From: RH-AL1 sp964235705
GTDB lineage: Bacteria; Pseudomonadota; Alphaproteobacteria; Rhizobiales; Beijerinckiaceae
Assembly: GCA_964235705.1 (NCBI GenBank)
Contig: CAXSDP010000012.1
Coordinates: 1-64,000 of the forward strand
Direction: 5' to 3'
Length of the DNA: 64,000 nucleotides
Both the position numbers and the translations under genes were made by a program. Below the pieces are notes generated by a model, which saw only the letters and a list, made by a program, of their open reading frames with translations, was not told the origin of the DNA and searched no databases. Below, piece by piece: positions 56,373 to 64,000 of the stretch; within the stretch, counting starts at the first letter, position 1, and each line of letters starts with the position of its first letter.

Positions 56373-56636
56373 TCAGTGGCCGGGTCGGGAAACCGTGCCG
56401 CGCGCCGCCACGATCGCGGAAATATCCCCGAGGTTACGCATCAGGTCCACTTCCTTCGACGTGAATTTCATCGCGAAACGCTGCTCGAGGGCCAACAGGA
56501 GCTCGATCTGTTTCATCGAGTCCCATCCCTCGACGTCGTGCGCGTTCAGATCGGGCCGCAGCACGATGTTGTCGCGCTCGAACACGTCCGAGAAGATCGG
56601 CTTCAATTCGACGTAAATGGCATCCTGATCAATCAT
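56373..56636 (-). CDS. Acyl carrier protein
   Basis: An 87-aa acidic helical protein of the ACP family. The phosphopantetheine serine is in VEGWDSMKQIELLLALEQRF (DSM instead of the common DSL). ATG 56636 has GGAGG 7 nt upstream; an in-frame extension is not supported. It lies 130 nt after the FkbH-type gene on the same strand and is the natural carrier for the glyceryl group that FkbH proteins load. Confidence 0.9.
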   Translation of the reverse strand: MIDQDAIYVELKPIFSDVFERDNIVLRPDLNAHDVEGWDSMKQIELLLALEQRFAMKFTSKEVDLMRNLGDISAIVAARGTVSRPGH

Positions 56637-56765
56637 GAACAACCTCCAAGGTGGATTTTTGCCTCGACCCAGCAAAGGTCGCCGCGTTTACTTGAACCTG
56701 CTGGTCGAAGGAGCCGCATCCGCTCGCGGGAAGCGAACCGCGTTCGCCACCTCGGCCGGGCGAGA

Positions 56766-58667
56766 TCACGCTGGTACCCTTTCCCGCAGGTCGATATCGA
56801 AAGGCAAGTCGAGCGACACATCGCCGGAGAGCGACATCTCAAAACGAACCTCGCCGGCGTTGCCGCCATCGACACATTCGAAGCCAAGCCTCGGGTAGAG
56901 GTCCGCGACCATCGCGTTCTTCGGCGAGGGACGATAGCTGCCGAGCAACCTGCGCGCGCCCGCACGACGCGCCTCGCCTGCGACCACGGTCAAGATCGCC
57001 TCTTCCACGCGCCGGCCGAGCACGCGGCACGACATCAACCACGTCTCGATCCTCGCGTCCCCGTCCTTCAGGCGGCAGATCACGATGGCGATGATCCCGT
57101 TGTCGCCGAAACGGTCCTTGAGCCGGAAATGCAAGCCGAGGCACGCGGGGTCGCGCATCACGTCGCGCACCTCGCTTTCCGTGTAGCGGAAGGTGGTCAA
57201 GTTGAATTGATTGGTCTTATTGATGAGCTGCACGATGCGGTCGAGGTCGAGGTCGTCGAAGAAACGCGCCTCCAGTCGCATCTCGAGCCCGGCGAGGTAA
57301 CCGGCGAGGTCGGTCGCCTCCCCGCTCTGCGCCCGACGTTCGCGATTGGCGGCGTACAGCTTGTTGCGATCGCGGTCCTCCGCAGTCACCGACAAAGCCT
57401 CGAAGTAACCGGCCCCGGCCAATCGCGCCGGCCAAAGGGCGGGATCCTCCGGCACCTCGGGCACGGCGACGTCCGGCAAGGCTTCGCGCACCAGGTTCCG
57501 CTCGAACGGATTGTCGTCGAGGAACACCAGCGAATCGATGCCGATCGACAAGGTTTTCGCGATCGCCGCGAGGTTCGCGGCCTTGTCCGACCAGTTCGCG
57601 ACGAAGCAGGCGATGTCCTCGCGCCGCAACACCATGTCGGGGTGTTTCTCGAACGCCTCGATCGCGTTCGCCTCATCGTTCTTCGAGCATACGGCCAGGA
57701 TCACGCCCCGCCGCGACAGGCTCTTGGCGTAGGCTTGCACGTCGAGGAAGGCTTCGCCGAGCGTGCTTCCCTGTCCGATCTTGATCCCGGCGAGACCATC
57801 GTCGCCGATGACCCCACCCCACAGCGTGTTATCGAGATCGAGCACCAGGCATTTCTTGGAAAGTCCCTGCCTGGCGGCGAGCAGGCGGCCGACCAGGTCG
57901 CCGTAGAGCGGTGCCGCCGTCGGCGCGACCTCCTGCTTGGCGCGGTGCCAGAGCATCGGATCGTAGATCGTGGCGAGACCGTCACGCGACGCCGCGGCGT
58001 CCACGGCGACGAGGCTCACCTCCGCCGAACACCGGCGAAGGTGCGCGTTGAACTTGTCGATGAAGGCGGCCTTGGAACCGGGCAGCGCGTGTTCATGCGC
58101 GCCCATGAGTGGCGGGAAGACGGGCAGCGCGGCCTGCGTCATCACGAAGGCGCCGAACGTTTCGCGGGCGATGCGCCAAAGGTCCGCGATCTCGCCGGTG
58201 GTTCGCTCGAACAGGGCGTCGGCCTCCGCGGCGTCGGCGGAGGGATCGAGCCCGGCGGCGAGCGTGCGCGCGTCGAAGGCGAACAGCACGGCATCGGGCT
58301 TGAACGCGTGCAAATCCGAGCTTCGATCCATCAAGACCTGTCGGACCTGCCCGTACGGGGCCTCGTAGACGTCGAGCCAGATGTTGCGTCGAAGGGCCCC
58401 GACGCGGATCGCCGGCAGGAGGTGCGAAACGGTGGCGGTCGCCAGGACCGCGAGGCGCACCGGACGCGTGGCGAGCTTTTCCGGTGCGTCGGGGAAGCGC
58501 GACGCGCGGAGCCGGTCCAGCGTGCCCGTCTTGATGAAGTCGAGGTCATGGCCACTCAGTGCGACGAGTTCCGCCCAGGCGACGGCGTCATCGCCCCGCG
58601 CGGCGAGCATCCTCGCCCGCGCGCCCCATCCGGGGCCGGTCGGCGGCAACCAGCTCAACGCTCCCAT
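56766..58667 (-). CDS. FkbH-like HAD-superfamily protein
   Basis: A 633-aa protein. An N-terminal SGNH-like region (about residues 70-250) precedes the HAD/FkbH domain with the nucleophile motif KCLVLDLDNTLWGGVIGDDG and SLVFLDDNPFERNLVREALP. A C-terminal GNAT-like domain includes NKTNQFNLTTFRYTE and GDNGIIAIVI. FkbH proteins take glycerate from 1,3-bisphosphoglycerate, dephosphorylate it and load it on an ACP thiol. An ACP gene follows. GAGGAGG precedes ATG 58667. Role in this glycan locus is inferred. Confidence 0.88.
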   Translation of the reverse strand: MGALSWLPPTGPGWGARARMLAARGDDAVAWAELVALSGHDLDFIKTGTLDRLRASRFPDAPEKLATRPVRLAVLATATVSHLLPAIRVGALRRNIWLDVYEAPYGQVRQVLMDRSSDLHAFKPDAVLFAFDARTLAAGLDPSADAAEADALFERTTGEIADLWRIARETFGAFVMTQAALPVFPPLMGAHEHALPGSKAAFIDKFNAHLRRCSAEVSLVAVDAAASRDGLATIYDPMLWHRAKQEVAPTAAPLYGDLVGRLLAARQGLSKKCLVLDLDNTLWGGVIGDDGLAGIKIGQGSTLGEAFLDVQAYAKSLSRRGVILAVCSKNDEANAIEAFEKHPDMVLRREDIACFVANWSDKAANLAAIAKTLSIGIDSLVFLDDNPFERNLVREALPDVAVPEVPEDPALWPARLAGAGYFEALSVTAEDRDRNKLYAANRERRAQSGEATDLAGYLAGLEMRLEARFFDDLDLDRIVQLINKTNQFNLTTFRYTESEVRDVMRDPACLGLHFRLKDRFGDNGIIAIVICRLKDGDARIETWLMSCRVLGRRVEEAILTVVAGEARRAGARRLLGSYRPSPKNAMVADLYPRLGFECVDGGNAGEVRFEMSLSGDVSLDLPFDIDLRERVPA

Positions 58668-58752
58668 TTCCGCGCCTCCTCGCGAGGAATCCTCGCACCT
58701 ATCAAGCCTTGACCCCGTTTGCCGCGCCGGGCGCGGTGCAGAACGGGATCGG

Positions 58753-60084
58753 TCATTGCGATCGACGCTCCGCCCCGGCGGGCTCCGAGCCTCGAACCCG
58801 CGCTCCCGAGGTTGTCCCCTCTACGTTGAGGAGGTCGGGGCCCGTGTTATCGAGGAAGAGCGGTAGACTCAGGACCCTCGACCAGGGTGCCGTCGCCCAG
58901 ATGCCGCCGCCGTTGCGGGTGACGAGGTTGGTCGTCGACATCACGAGGTAGGCGCGCTGGTCCTCGTCGTAGACCGCCGAGGCGGCGTGGAACTGCATGT
59001 AGGGTGAGCGCGCCAGTACGTATCCGGAGGGATAGGCCTTGATGTGGATGCCATGGCCGCTGTCGCGCGGCGCCGGCGCGCCCGCCCGCGATCCCGACGC
59101 CACGCCGGCCTCGCGCACCGCGTGCACGATCGGACCATCCAGCGTGATGCTGCAATAGATGCGTTGCGTGCAGAGGGGATCGTTGATGAGGACGCTGTCC
59201 CAACGGGCGAAATCGGCGAAGAACTGCGAACCGAACAGCACCTCCTGGTTCGGATGGGGCGACAGCGCGTTGTCGACGACGATGTCGTAATCGTTGGTCG
59301 TGTCCTCGATGTGATCGAAGAAGGCCCCGTCGAAGCCGCCGCCGACGTGGACACCGATGTGGCACCCGCCGATCTTACCGCCATCGACCCAAAGGTCGTA
59401 CTGCGGACCGGTGGCGGGCCGACCTTCCGCGCCCAAGCCGGACACGGCCAGGCAATCATCCTGGGCGGTGACGAAGAAGCCTTGCAGGCGCGTGTAGTCG
59501 ATCTGGTCGAAGTGGAAGCCACCCCACAAATTGACCGGGTCCTGCTGACGGCCGAGCGCGATGTCTTGGAGGGACACGAACTGCGTGCCCATCTCGTGGA
59601 TCGCGAAGCCACCCGTCATCCTGGTCGCGCTCTCGAGCGTGAAACCGCGCAGGACGGTGTATCCGGTCGATGTCACGCCGTCGGCCTTGACCTTGCCGCT
59701 GCCGATCTGCAGCAGATCCACGCTCGTCGCGGCCCCGGTGTAGAGGAGGCGGGACGTGCCCCACATGCCGGCACCCTCGATCGAACCATAGGGGCGATCG
59801 ATCACCAGCGGCGCGCCCGCGAAGGCGCAAGTTTCCCCGGCGGGGAGTTCGACATGGTAGTTGCGGTAAGCGAACGCGCGCCGCAGGGCATCCGTATCGT
59901 CGGTGTGGCCGTCGCAAACGGCCCCGAAATCCCTGACCGAGACATGGTCCCGACTATTCATGGCTTGATTGTTGATGGCCTGATCGCCGCCGGTCACGTC
60001 ACCGGCGGCGCGTGCGGGAAATAACAAACATACCACCATGGCCCAGGACAGCGTCGCGACAACAAGTGCGGAACGGCCGATCAT
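58753..60084 (-). CDS. Secreted pectate-lyase-like (beta-helix) protein
   Basis: A 443-aa protein with a signal peptide (VVATLSWAMVVCLLFPARAA). The Pectate_lyase_3 opening is clear: VSVRDFGAVCDGHTDDTDAL (about residues 48-67), followed by repeating beta-helix turns (IEGAGMWGTSRLLYTG, LRGFTLESATRMTGGF). Such proteins cut or modify polysaccharides, or act as structural beta-helices. Catalytic residues cannot be assigned by eye. ATG 60084 gives the signal peptide. It lies 85 nt upstream of the FkbH gene. Confidence 0.82.
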   Translation of the reverse strand: MIGRSALVVATLSWAMVVCLLFPARAAGDVTGGDQAINNQAMNSRDHVSVRDFGAVCDGHTDDTDALRRAFAYRNYHVELPAGETCAFAGAPLVIDRPYGSIEGAGMWGTSRLLYTGAATSVDLLQIGSGKVKADGVTSTGYTVLRGFTLESATRMTGGFAIHEMGTQFVSLQDIALGRQQDPVNLWGGFHFDQIDYTRLQGFFVTAQDDCLAVSGLGAEGRPATGPQYDLWVDGGKIGGCHIGVHVGGGFDGAFFDHIEDTTNDYDIVVDNALSPHPNQEVLFGSQFFADFARWDSVLINDPLCTQRIYCSITLDGPIVHAVREAGVASGSRAGAPAPRDSGHGIHIKAYPSGYVLARSPYMQFHAASAVYDEDQRAYLVMSTTNLVTRNGGGIWATAPWSRVLSLPLFLDNTGPDLLNVEGTTSGARVRGSEPAGAERRSQ

Positions 60085-60414
60085 GACGCCGCGATCGCGA
60101 AAGTATCGGCGGGACGCCCAGCCATGCTGGCCAGACCGGCCCCCACGTTCGACGCGGCTTCCACAATCCAGCCACGAAGCAACAATTGTTATCGGCATAT
60201 CGCATCATTAACACGGGCGGATGACGCGTTTAATAACAATAATCAAAAATGACTTCCATTTCCATTATAAACAGAAATAATTGTTTGAATCGCATCCTTT
60301 GCTTAAGCAGCCGCCCCCCCGCGTGCTAAGCGTGCCATCTCATGATGTGCATGACTCGATCACATGCCTCAACGCCGCTGGTGCTTGGAACACGCGAGTC
60401 GAGAAAGTCAATCG
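60085..60414. other. Divergent promoter region of the glycan locus
   Basis: 330 nt between the minus-strand pectate-lyase-like gene and the plus-strand operon. 60190-60300 is strongly A/T-rich (runs such as TTTAATAACAATAATCAAAA), in contrast to the GC-rich surroundings. It most likely holds promoters for both directions. No single promoter or operator is convincing. Confidence 0.45.
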
Positions 60415-61950
60415 ATGCGGGATCAAACGGCATTACTCCAGCGTCACGGAGGTCAAGATCGCGTGGACGTCGGTGGGTCCGTGCGCGTTGGCTCGCGGGA
60501 TGGGATGGTGGACGCGTCGTCGCGGGACAGGGATCGAACGGCGGTCCCGGTTCGTCCGAGGTTCCTCGTTTGCGCCGAGTCCGTCACGCCGAAGCTGGTC
60601 GAGGCGGCGTTCCCCCGTCCGCTGGTGGCGGGCATGCCCACGTCCGGCGCGCCGGCCCTCGTACGGGACCCGACAGGTCGCGCGACGACCATCCACGCGA
60701 TCGAGCTTTTCAAGAACCTGATCGACCTGACGCTCTACCTCAAGGGCGCCACGCAGTTTCCCGATGTCCTCTACCTGCGACCGCGATTGTTCCGCTACCC
60801 GGATGGCGTGGCGGCGCTGGCTTTCGCCGATAAACGCTGCGTCGCCCTACAGAAGCTCCTCATCCTGTGTGACCGCCTGCTTTGCGCGGGCGAGGTGATC
60901 GAGTTGGAAGCCCTTTACCACGGCGACGACGCGGCCGGGCGCACCCTCTCACGGTGGTTGGGGACGGCGCGGGCCGACGTCCACGACGCGCATTTCGACG
61001 CGCCGGCCTTCGGGAAGGCCATCGTTTCGGTCGCGACATCGCTGCGCGCGTCGCTGGGCGATGCCAGCGCGTTGCTGCCGCTGGGATCGACCAAGCCCGT
61101 CCGCGAGGGGGAGCCCGCAACCCTTTTCCTGGGACGCGGCTGGTGCGAGCCGGAACCGCACTTCGTCTGGAGCGTCGGGTCCTTGTCCCAGATCCATCTG
61201 CCGCTGGCACGATCGAAAGGGCGCAAGCGTTGCCTCCTGCGGGGCATGAGGGTGACAACGGACGTGAAGGTCGAGGTCTCGGTGAACGGTGGGAAAGTCC
61301 CTTGCCTCTTCTTCGCGAACCGGCCCGGTCACGACTACGACATCTTGATCGAACTCGGCGTGGTCGACGGCGGCACCGTCCGGCTCGACTTGCGCTTCCC
61401 CGTGACCGTCAGTCCCCACAGCCAGGATCCCAGTAACGGGGACAAGAGGGAACTCGCCTTCGCGATCCACGACATCCGACTATCGGAGGTCGATCGCCCA
61501 CGTCAGGTCGGCTGGACCGGGCGCGACGTGGCGGAGACCGACGTGTTCGGCTCCGCCTTGATCTACGCCGCCTGGAACGATCCATCCGCGAACGAGGCGC
61601 TGGTGCGCGGCACCGGACGTCTCCTCGCGCGGCGCGTGATGGGGGGCGGGCAACCCATGTCCAGTCGCGGGACGGATCTCACGACATGGCAGGGCGGCGT
61701 CGAGGGTTTCCTCCACATGCTGGAGCAGGAGGGCGAGCCGATCGAACTCTTCGTCGGGCCTAAGCGTGTCGACGAGTTCCTCGACGCGGCCGATCGTTTC
61801 ATCGGTTTGTCGGCTTGGCTGCGGGTGTGTTTCCTCATCGCGGTCGAACCCATTCCCGAGACCCTACGAGGCTGGATCCATAAGGCCCGTTACACCATGG
61901 TCGTCGAGGACGGCCGCCTCCTCGCCATCCCCGAACCGTTGACCAATTAA
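60415..61950 (+). CDS. Unrecognised protein with beta-module, glycan locus
   Basis: A protein of about 511 aa with no family I recognise. Residues about 60-230 are helical (HAIELFKNLIDLTLYLKGAT). The middle holds a beta-module: VKVEVSVNGGKVPCLFF, then FPVTVSPHSQDPSNGDKREL and AFAIHDIRLSEV. The C-terminal 130 residues contain FIGLSAWLRVCFLIAVEPIP. No signal peptide is seen. The start is uncertain (ATG 60415, 60364 or 60505). It is followed by the GT90 gene after 2 nt, so they are likely co-translated. Confidence 0.62.
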   Translation: MRDQTALLQRHGGQDRVDVGGSVRVGSRDGMVDASSRDRDRTAVPVRPRFLVCAESVTPKLVEAAFPRPLVAGMPTSGAPALVRDPTGRATTIHAIELFKNLIDLTLYLKGATQFPDVLYLRPRLFRYPDGVAALAFADKRCVALQKLLILCDRLLCAGEVIELEALYHGDDAAGRTLSRWLGTARADVHDAHFDAPAFGKAIVSVATSLRASLGDASALLPLGSTKPVREGEPATLFLGRGWCEPEPHFVWSVGSLSQIHLPLARSKGRKRCLLRGMRVTTDVKVEVSVNGGKVPCLFFANRPGHDYDILIELGVVDGGTVRLDLRFPVTVSPHSQDPSNGDKRELAFAIHDIRLSEVDRPRQVGWTGRDVAETDVFGSALIYAAWNDPSANEALVRGTGRLLARRVMGGGQPMSSRGTDLTTWQGGVEGFLHMLEQEGEPIELFVGPKRVDEFLDAADRFIGLSAWLRVCFLIAVEPIPETLRGWIHKARYTMVVEDGRLLAIPEPLTN

Positions 61951-61952
61951 AC

Positions 61953-62864
61953 ATGGATGCCTACCACGGTACGTTGCTTGTCCTTAACGGTGACACGAGC
62001 CCGACTTACGTTTTCGGGTCGAATTCCGTCCTCAACACGCGATCCGTGATCTCCAAGCGATGGCTCGACTCCATCTGGGAGGGCCAGCCCGCTTTCCGCG
62101 CGTCGCTCGGGCCGGGAATGCTGTACATGCAGTTCGACGATTACAACCACACGACGCTGAAGTCCGTGGCCTACGGTCGTCGGGTCGGCTCGGACCCGAT
62201 CGTGAGGCTGGTGCCGGATGCCTACTTCTACGAGAGCGGCGGCTATCAGGCGACGCGTGAGGCCGCGTTGGCCGGGCGCCTCCCACGCTGGGCCAACCGG
62301 CGACCGAAACTCTTCTGGCGCGGCAGCTCGACCCACGACCTGCGAGGGCTCGACGGCGGCCTCGTCGAGCGGCCGGACCAGATCCCGAGGGTCGCGGCCT
62401 GCCTGCGTCTCCAGGCGTCCCCTCACGCCGATGTCGGGCTCGAAACTTGGCTCTTGGGCGCCCATCCCGCACCAAGCCTGGTCGACGCCTTCATCCGGGA
62501 CCACAAGCTTCGTGGGCCGAAGGTGCCGATGAAGGAGCACGCGCGCTACAAGTTCGGGCTCGACATCGATGGCATGGCCAACGCCTGGGGTTTCGTCGAC
62601 AAACTGCTGATGGGGTCGTGCCTCCTCAAGGTGGCGTCGCCCTACGAGCAGTGGTTCTACGACGATCTGCGCCCCTGGGTGCATTACGTACCGGTGCGGA
62701 CCGACCTGAGCGACCTCGAAGAGCGGATCGATTGGTGCCTCGCCAACGATGACGAGGCGGAGGCGATCGGCCGAGCGGGTCAGACCCTCGCCCTTGGCCA
62801 CACGTTCGCCCACGCGACCGAATGCGCGTGCGAGGCGATCCGCCAATCATTCATCGCATGGTGA
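61953..62864 (+). CDS. GT90/CAP10-family glycosyltransferase
   Basis: A 303-aa protein of the GT90 (CAP10/POGLUT-like) family. Diagnostic stretches are RPKLFWRGSSTHDLRG and KEHARYKFGLDIDGMANAWG, then FVDKLLMGSCLLKVAS and WFYDDLRPWVHYVPVRTDLS. These donate glucose, xylose or similar sugars. It is distinct in sequence from the GT90 protein at 46.6-47.9 kb and is complete. It starts 2 nt after the preceding stop; its stop lies within a short tandem repeat. Confidence 0.87.
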   Translation: MDAYHGTLLVLNGDTSPTYVFGSNSVLNTRSVISKRWLDSIWEGQPAFRASLGPGMLYMQFDDYNHTTLKSVAYGRRVGSDPIVRLVPDAYFYESGGYQATREAALAGRLPRWANRRPKLFWRGSSTHDLRGLDGGLVERPDQIPRVAACLRLQASPHADVGLETWLLGAHPAPSLVDAFIRDHKLRGPKVPMKEHARYKFGLDIDGMANAWGFVDKLLMGSCLLKVASPYEQWFYDDLRPWVHYVPVRTDLSDLEERIDWCLANDDEAEAIGRAGQTLALGHTFAHATECACEAIRQSFIAW

Positions 62865-62901
62865 AGCGAGACATGGTGATGCGACGCATGGTGAGCCGAT
62901 G
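62857..62901. repeat. Three imperfect 15-bp tandem repeats
   Basis: CATGGTGAAGCGAGA, CATGGTGATGCGACG and CATGGTGAGCCGATG follow one another. The first contains the TGA of the GT90 gene. The period of 15 keeps one frame open, which is in phase with the next gene. Confidence 0.8.
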
Positions 62902-62940
62902 GGTGGAGCGACGATCGACGTTCGAGGGAAGGGATCAGGC

Positions 62941-64000
62941 ATGACGAAGACGTTTCCGACGACGATGCCATCGAACGCGCTCCTCGCCGAGCAGCTCTAC
63001 CTCGGCGTGCTCGGTCGTGCGCCCGACGATGGCGGCCTGCGCTACCACGTCGACCTGCTGGACAATGGCGGCACGGAAGCCCTTCACGCCTGCATCGACG
63101 CGATGCTTCGCAGCGAGGAGTTCCGCGCGCGTTGGACGGCGTCGCTCGGCCCGCGGAGCGTCCTGCGGGACTTCCTTCATCCCGAGGGTCTCGACCTCGT
63201 CGTCGACTTCGGCGATGACCGCGCCGCGCGCGTCATGGACAAGGGCTGGTCCGTCGTCGAGCGGGGTTACACCTGGTCGGTCGGCGAGGAAAGCACGCTG
63301 TGCCTCGGGACGTGGGATCACCCGGGCGACACCATGCTCTTCCTCACCGTGGAGCCGAACTACGAGGCCGACCTCAGGTCGGCGCAGCGATTGACCGTCT
63401 TCGTCAACGACGTCGAGATCGCGCAGCAAGTCGTCGCCGGGCCCGGCCCCCGAGCCGTGATGTTCGAGGTGCCGGAGGCCGTGATCGCCAGCAAGGAGAG
63501 CCTCACGCTGCGTTTCGCGCATCCCGACTGGCTGCGTCCCTGCGACATGCCGGGCGGAAACGGCGACATGCGCGAACTCTCCTTCATGTTCCAGGACCTG
63601 CGCCTGACCACCTTGGACGAGGCGTTCCGGCGCCGACGCCTCGAACTCCGACAGGCCATCGCGCATCCCCTCGCCTCCTCTAGCCAGGAGGGCTTCCGGT
63701 CGGAACCTCTCGATGAGGAGACGTTGACCGTCGCTTTCGAGAGCCTCGGCCTGAATTGTGAGTTCGGCTTCGTGCAGCGCGAGATCGGGGCCGAACCGAT
63801 CTCCCTGCTGCGCTTCAACGGCCTTCCGTTCCGCAAGCTGCTCAAGGGGGTGCGGAACGGCTTCAAAGGCCTCGCGGAGGGCGGCAACCTCGAAATCCGG
63901 CTCATCCCGGAACTGATCGAATTCATGGGGTACGAAGCCCAGTACCTGATGATCTACCACACCGCCCGCCACCCGCCCGAGTCCGATGCCAAGACGTTGC
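62941..64000 (+). CDS. DUF4214 protein with beta-module (3' end outside window)
   Basis: 353 residues are visible and the frame is open to the last base. An N-terminal DUF4214 domain (AEQLYLGVLGRAPDDGGLRY ... AMLRSEEFRARW) is followed by a beta-module (LTVFVNDVEIAQQVV, GGNGDMRELSFMFQDLRLTT). A third domain begins near residue 265 with LGLNCEFGFVQREIGAEPIS, a motif found in uncharacterised polysaccharide-locus proteins. ATG 62941 has GGGAAGGGA upstream; ATG 62899 is an in-frame alternative. Confidence 0.8.
   Translation, partial: MTKTFPTTMPSNALLAEQLYLGVLGRAPDDGGLRYHVDLLDNGGTEALHACIDAMLRSEEFRARWTASLGPRSVLRDFLHPEGLDLVVDFGDDRAARVMDKGWSVVERGYTWSVGEESTLCLGTWDHPGDTMLFLTVEPNYEADLRSAQRLTVFVNDVEIAQQVVAGPGPRAVMFEVPEAVIASKESLTLRFAHPDWLRPCDMPGGNGDMRELSFMFQDLRLTTLDEAFRRRRLELRQAIAHPLASSSQEGFRSEPLDEETLTVAFESLGLNCEFGFVQREIGAEPISLLRFNGLPFRKLLKGVRNGFKGLAEGGNLEIRLIPELIEFMGYEAQYLMIYHTARHPPESDAKTL

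Noticed and set aside
56373..58667. Polyketide or non-ribosomal peptide cluster
   Set aside because: FkbH and ACP alone suggested this, but no ketosynthase, acyltransferase or adenylation domain is present within the window.

Overview
The window is GC-rich, densely packed DNA from an alphaproteobacterium, most likely of the Hyphomicrobiales (Rhizobiales). Supporting signs are bacteriochlorophyll genes, an HWE-type histidine kinase, an Omp25-like porin, GGAAC-N16/17-GTT (EcfG-type) stress promoters, an Irr-like iron box and 'KGG' stress proteins. The genus is not determined. No rRNA, CRISPR array or intact insertion sequence was seen. Two tRNAs (Arg-TCG, Thr-GGT) lie near 29 kb.

Layout. 1-4.0 kb: end of a photosynthesis cluster, with the 3' part of bchH, then bchG and bchP in coupled order, and tspO. 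4.1-9.0 kb: an outer-membrane barrel protein, a secreted beta-propeller and a Tat-exported DyP/EfeB-type haem peroxidase behind an Irr-like box. 9.0-12.3 kb: molybdate/tungstate uptake (a DNA-binding-domain-only ModE divergent from a WtpA-type binding protein and a fused permease-ATPase). 12.3-18 kb: a glycosyltransferase-like protein, two lytic transglycosylases flanking a small secreted protein, and an HWE kinase. 18.1-25.4 kb: a sugar-phosphate operon tkt-gnd-zwf-HAD-HAD-pgl, whose last four genes overlap by 4 nt each. 25.5-31.5 kb: housekeeping genes (cnoX-like, Lon-domain protein, Trm112, tesB, nucleoside deoxyribosyltransferase, tRNAs, leuC). 31.7-36.9 kb: a MotA/TolQ-like plus OmpA/MotB-like pair with a small partner, then obg, proB and arfB. 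37.0-43.1 kb: dnaK-dnaJ flanked by two secreted LprI-like proteins, then nth. 43.2-46.5 kb: two convergent KGG proteins, an MFS transporter and a porin.

46.6-64.0 kb is an accessory-looking surface-glycan locus and the most novel part. On the minus strand, from 60.1 down to 46.6 kb, lie a pectate-lyase-like secreted protein, an FkbH-type HAD protein with its own acyl carrier protein, an alpha/beta-hydrolase-like protein, three GT4-type glycosyltransferases, a DUF4214 protein, a small domain protein and a GT90/CAP10 glycosyltransferase. On the plus strand are an unrecognised protein, a second GT90 protein and a second DUF4214 protein that runs off the window. Four of these otherwise unrelated proteins share one beta-rich module with a D-x-R motif. 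I infer a locus that assembles a surface polysaccharide and decorates it, possibly with glyceryl groups.

Three places look like one-base frameshifts (near 13300, 47697 and 50120). They need read-level checking before being called pseudogenes.
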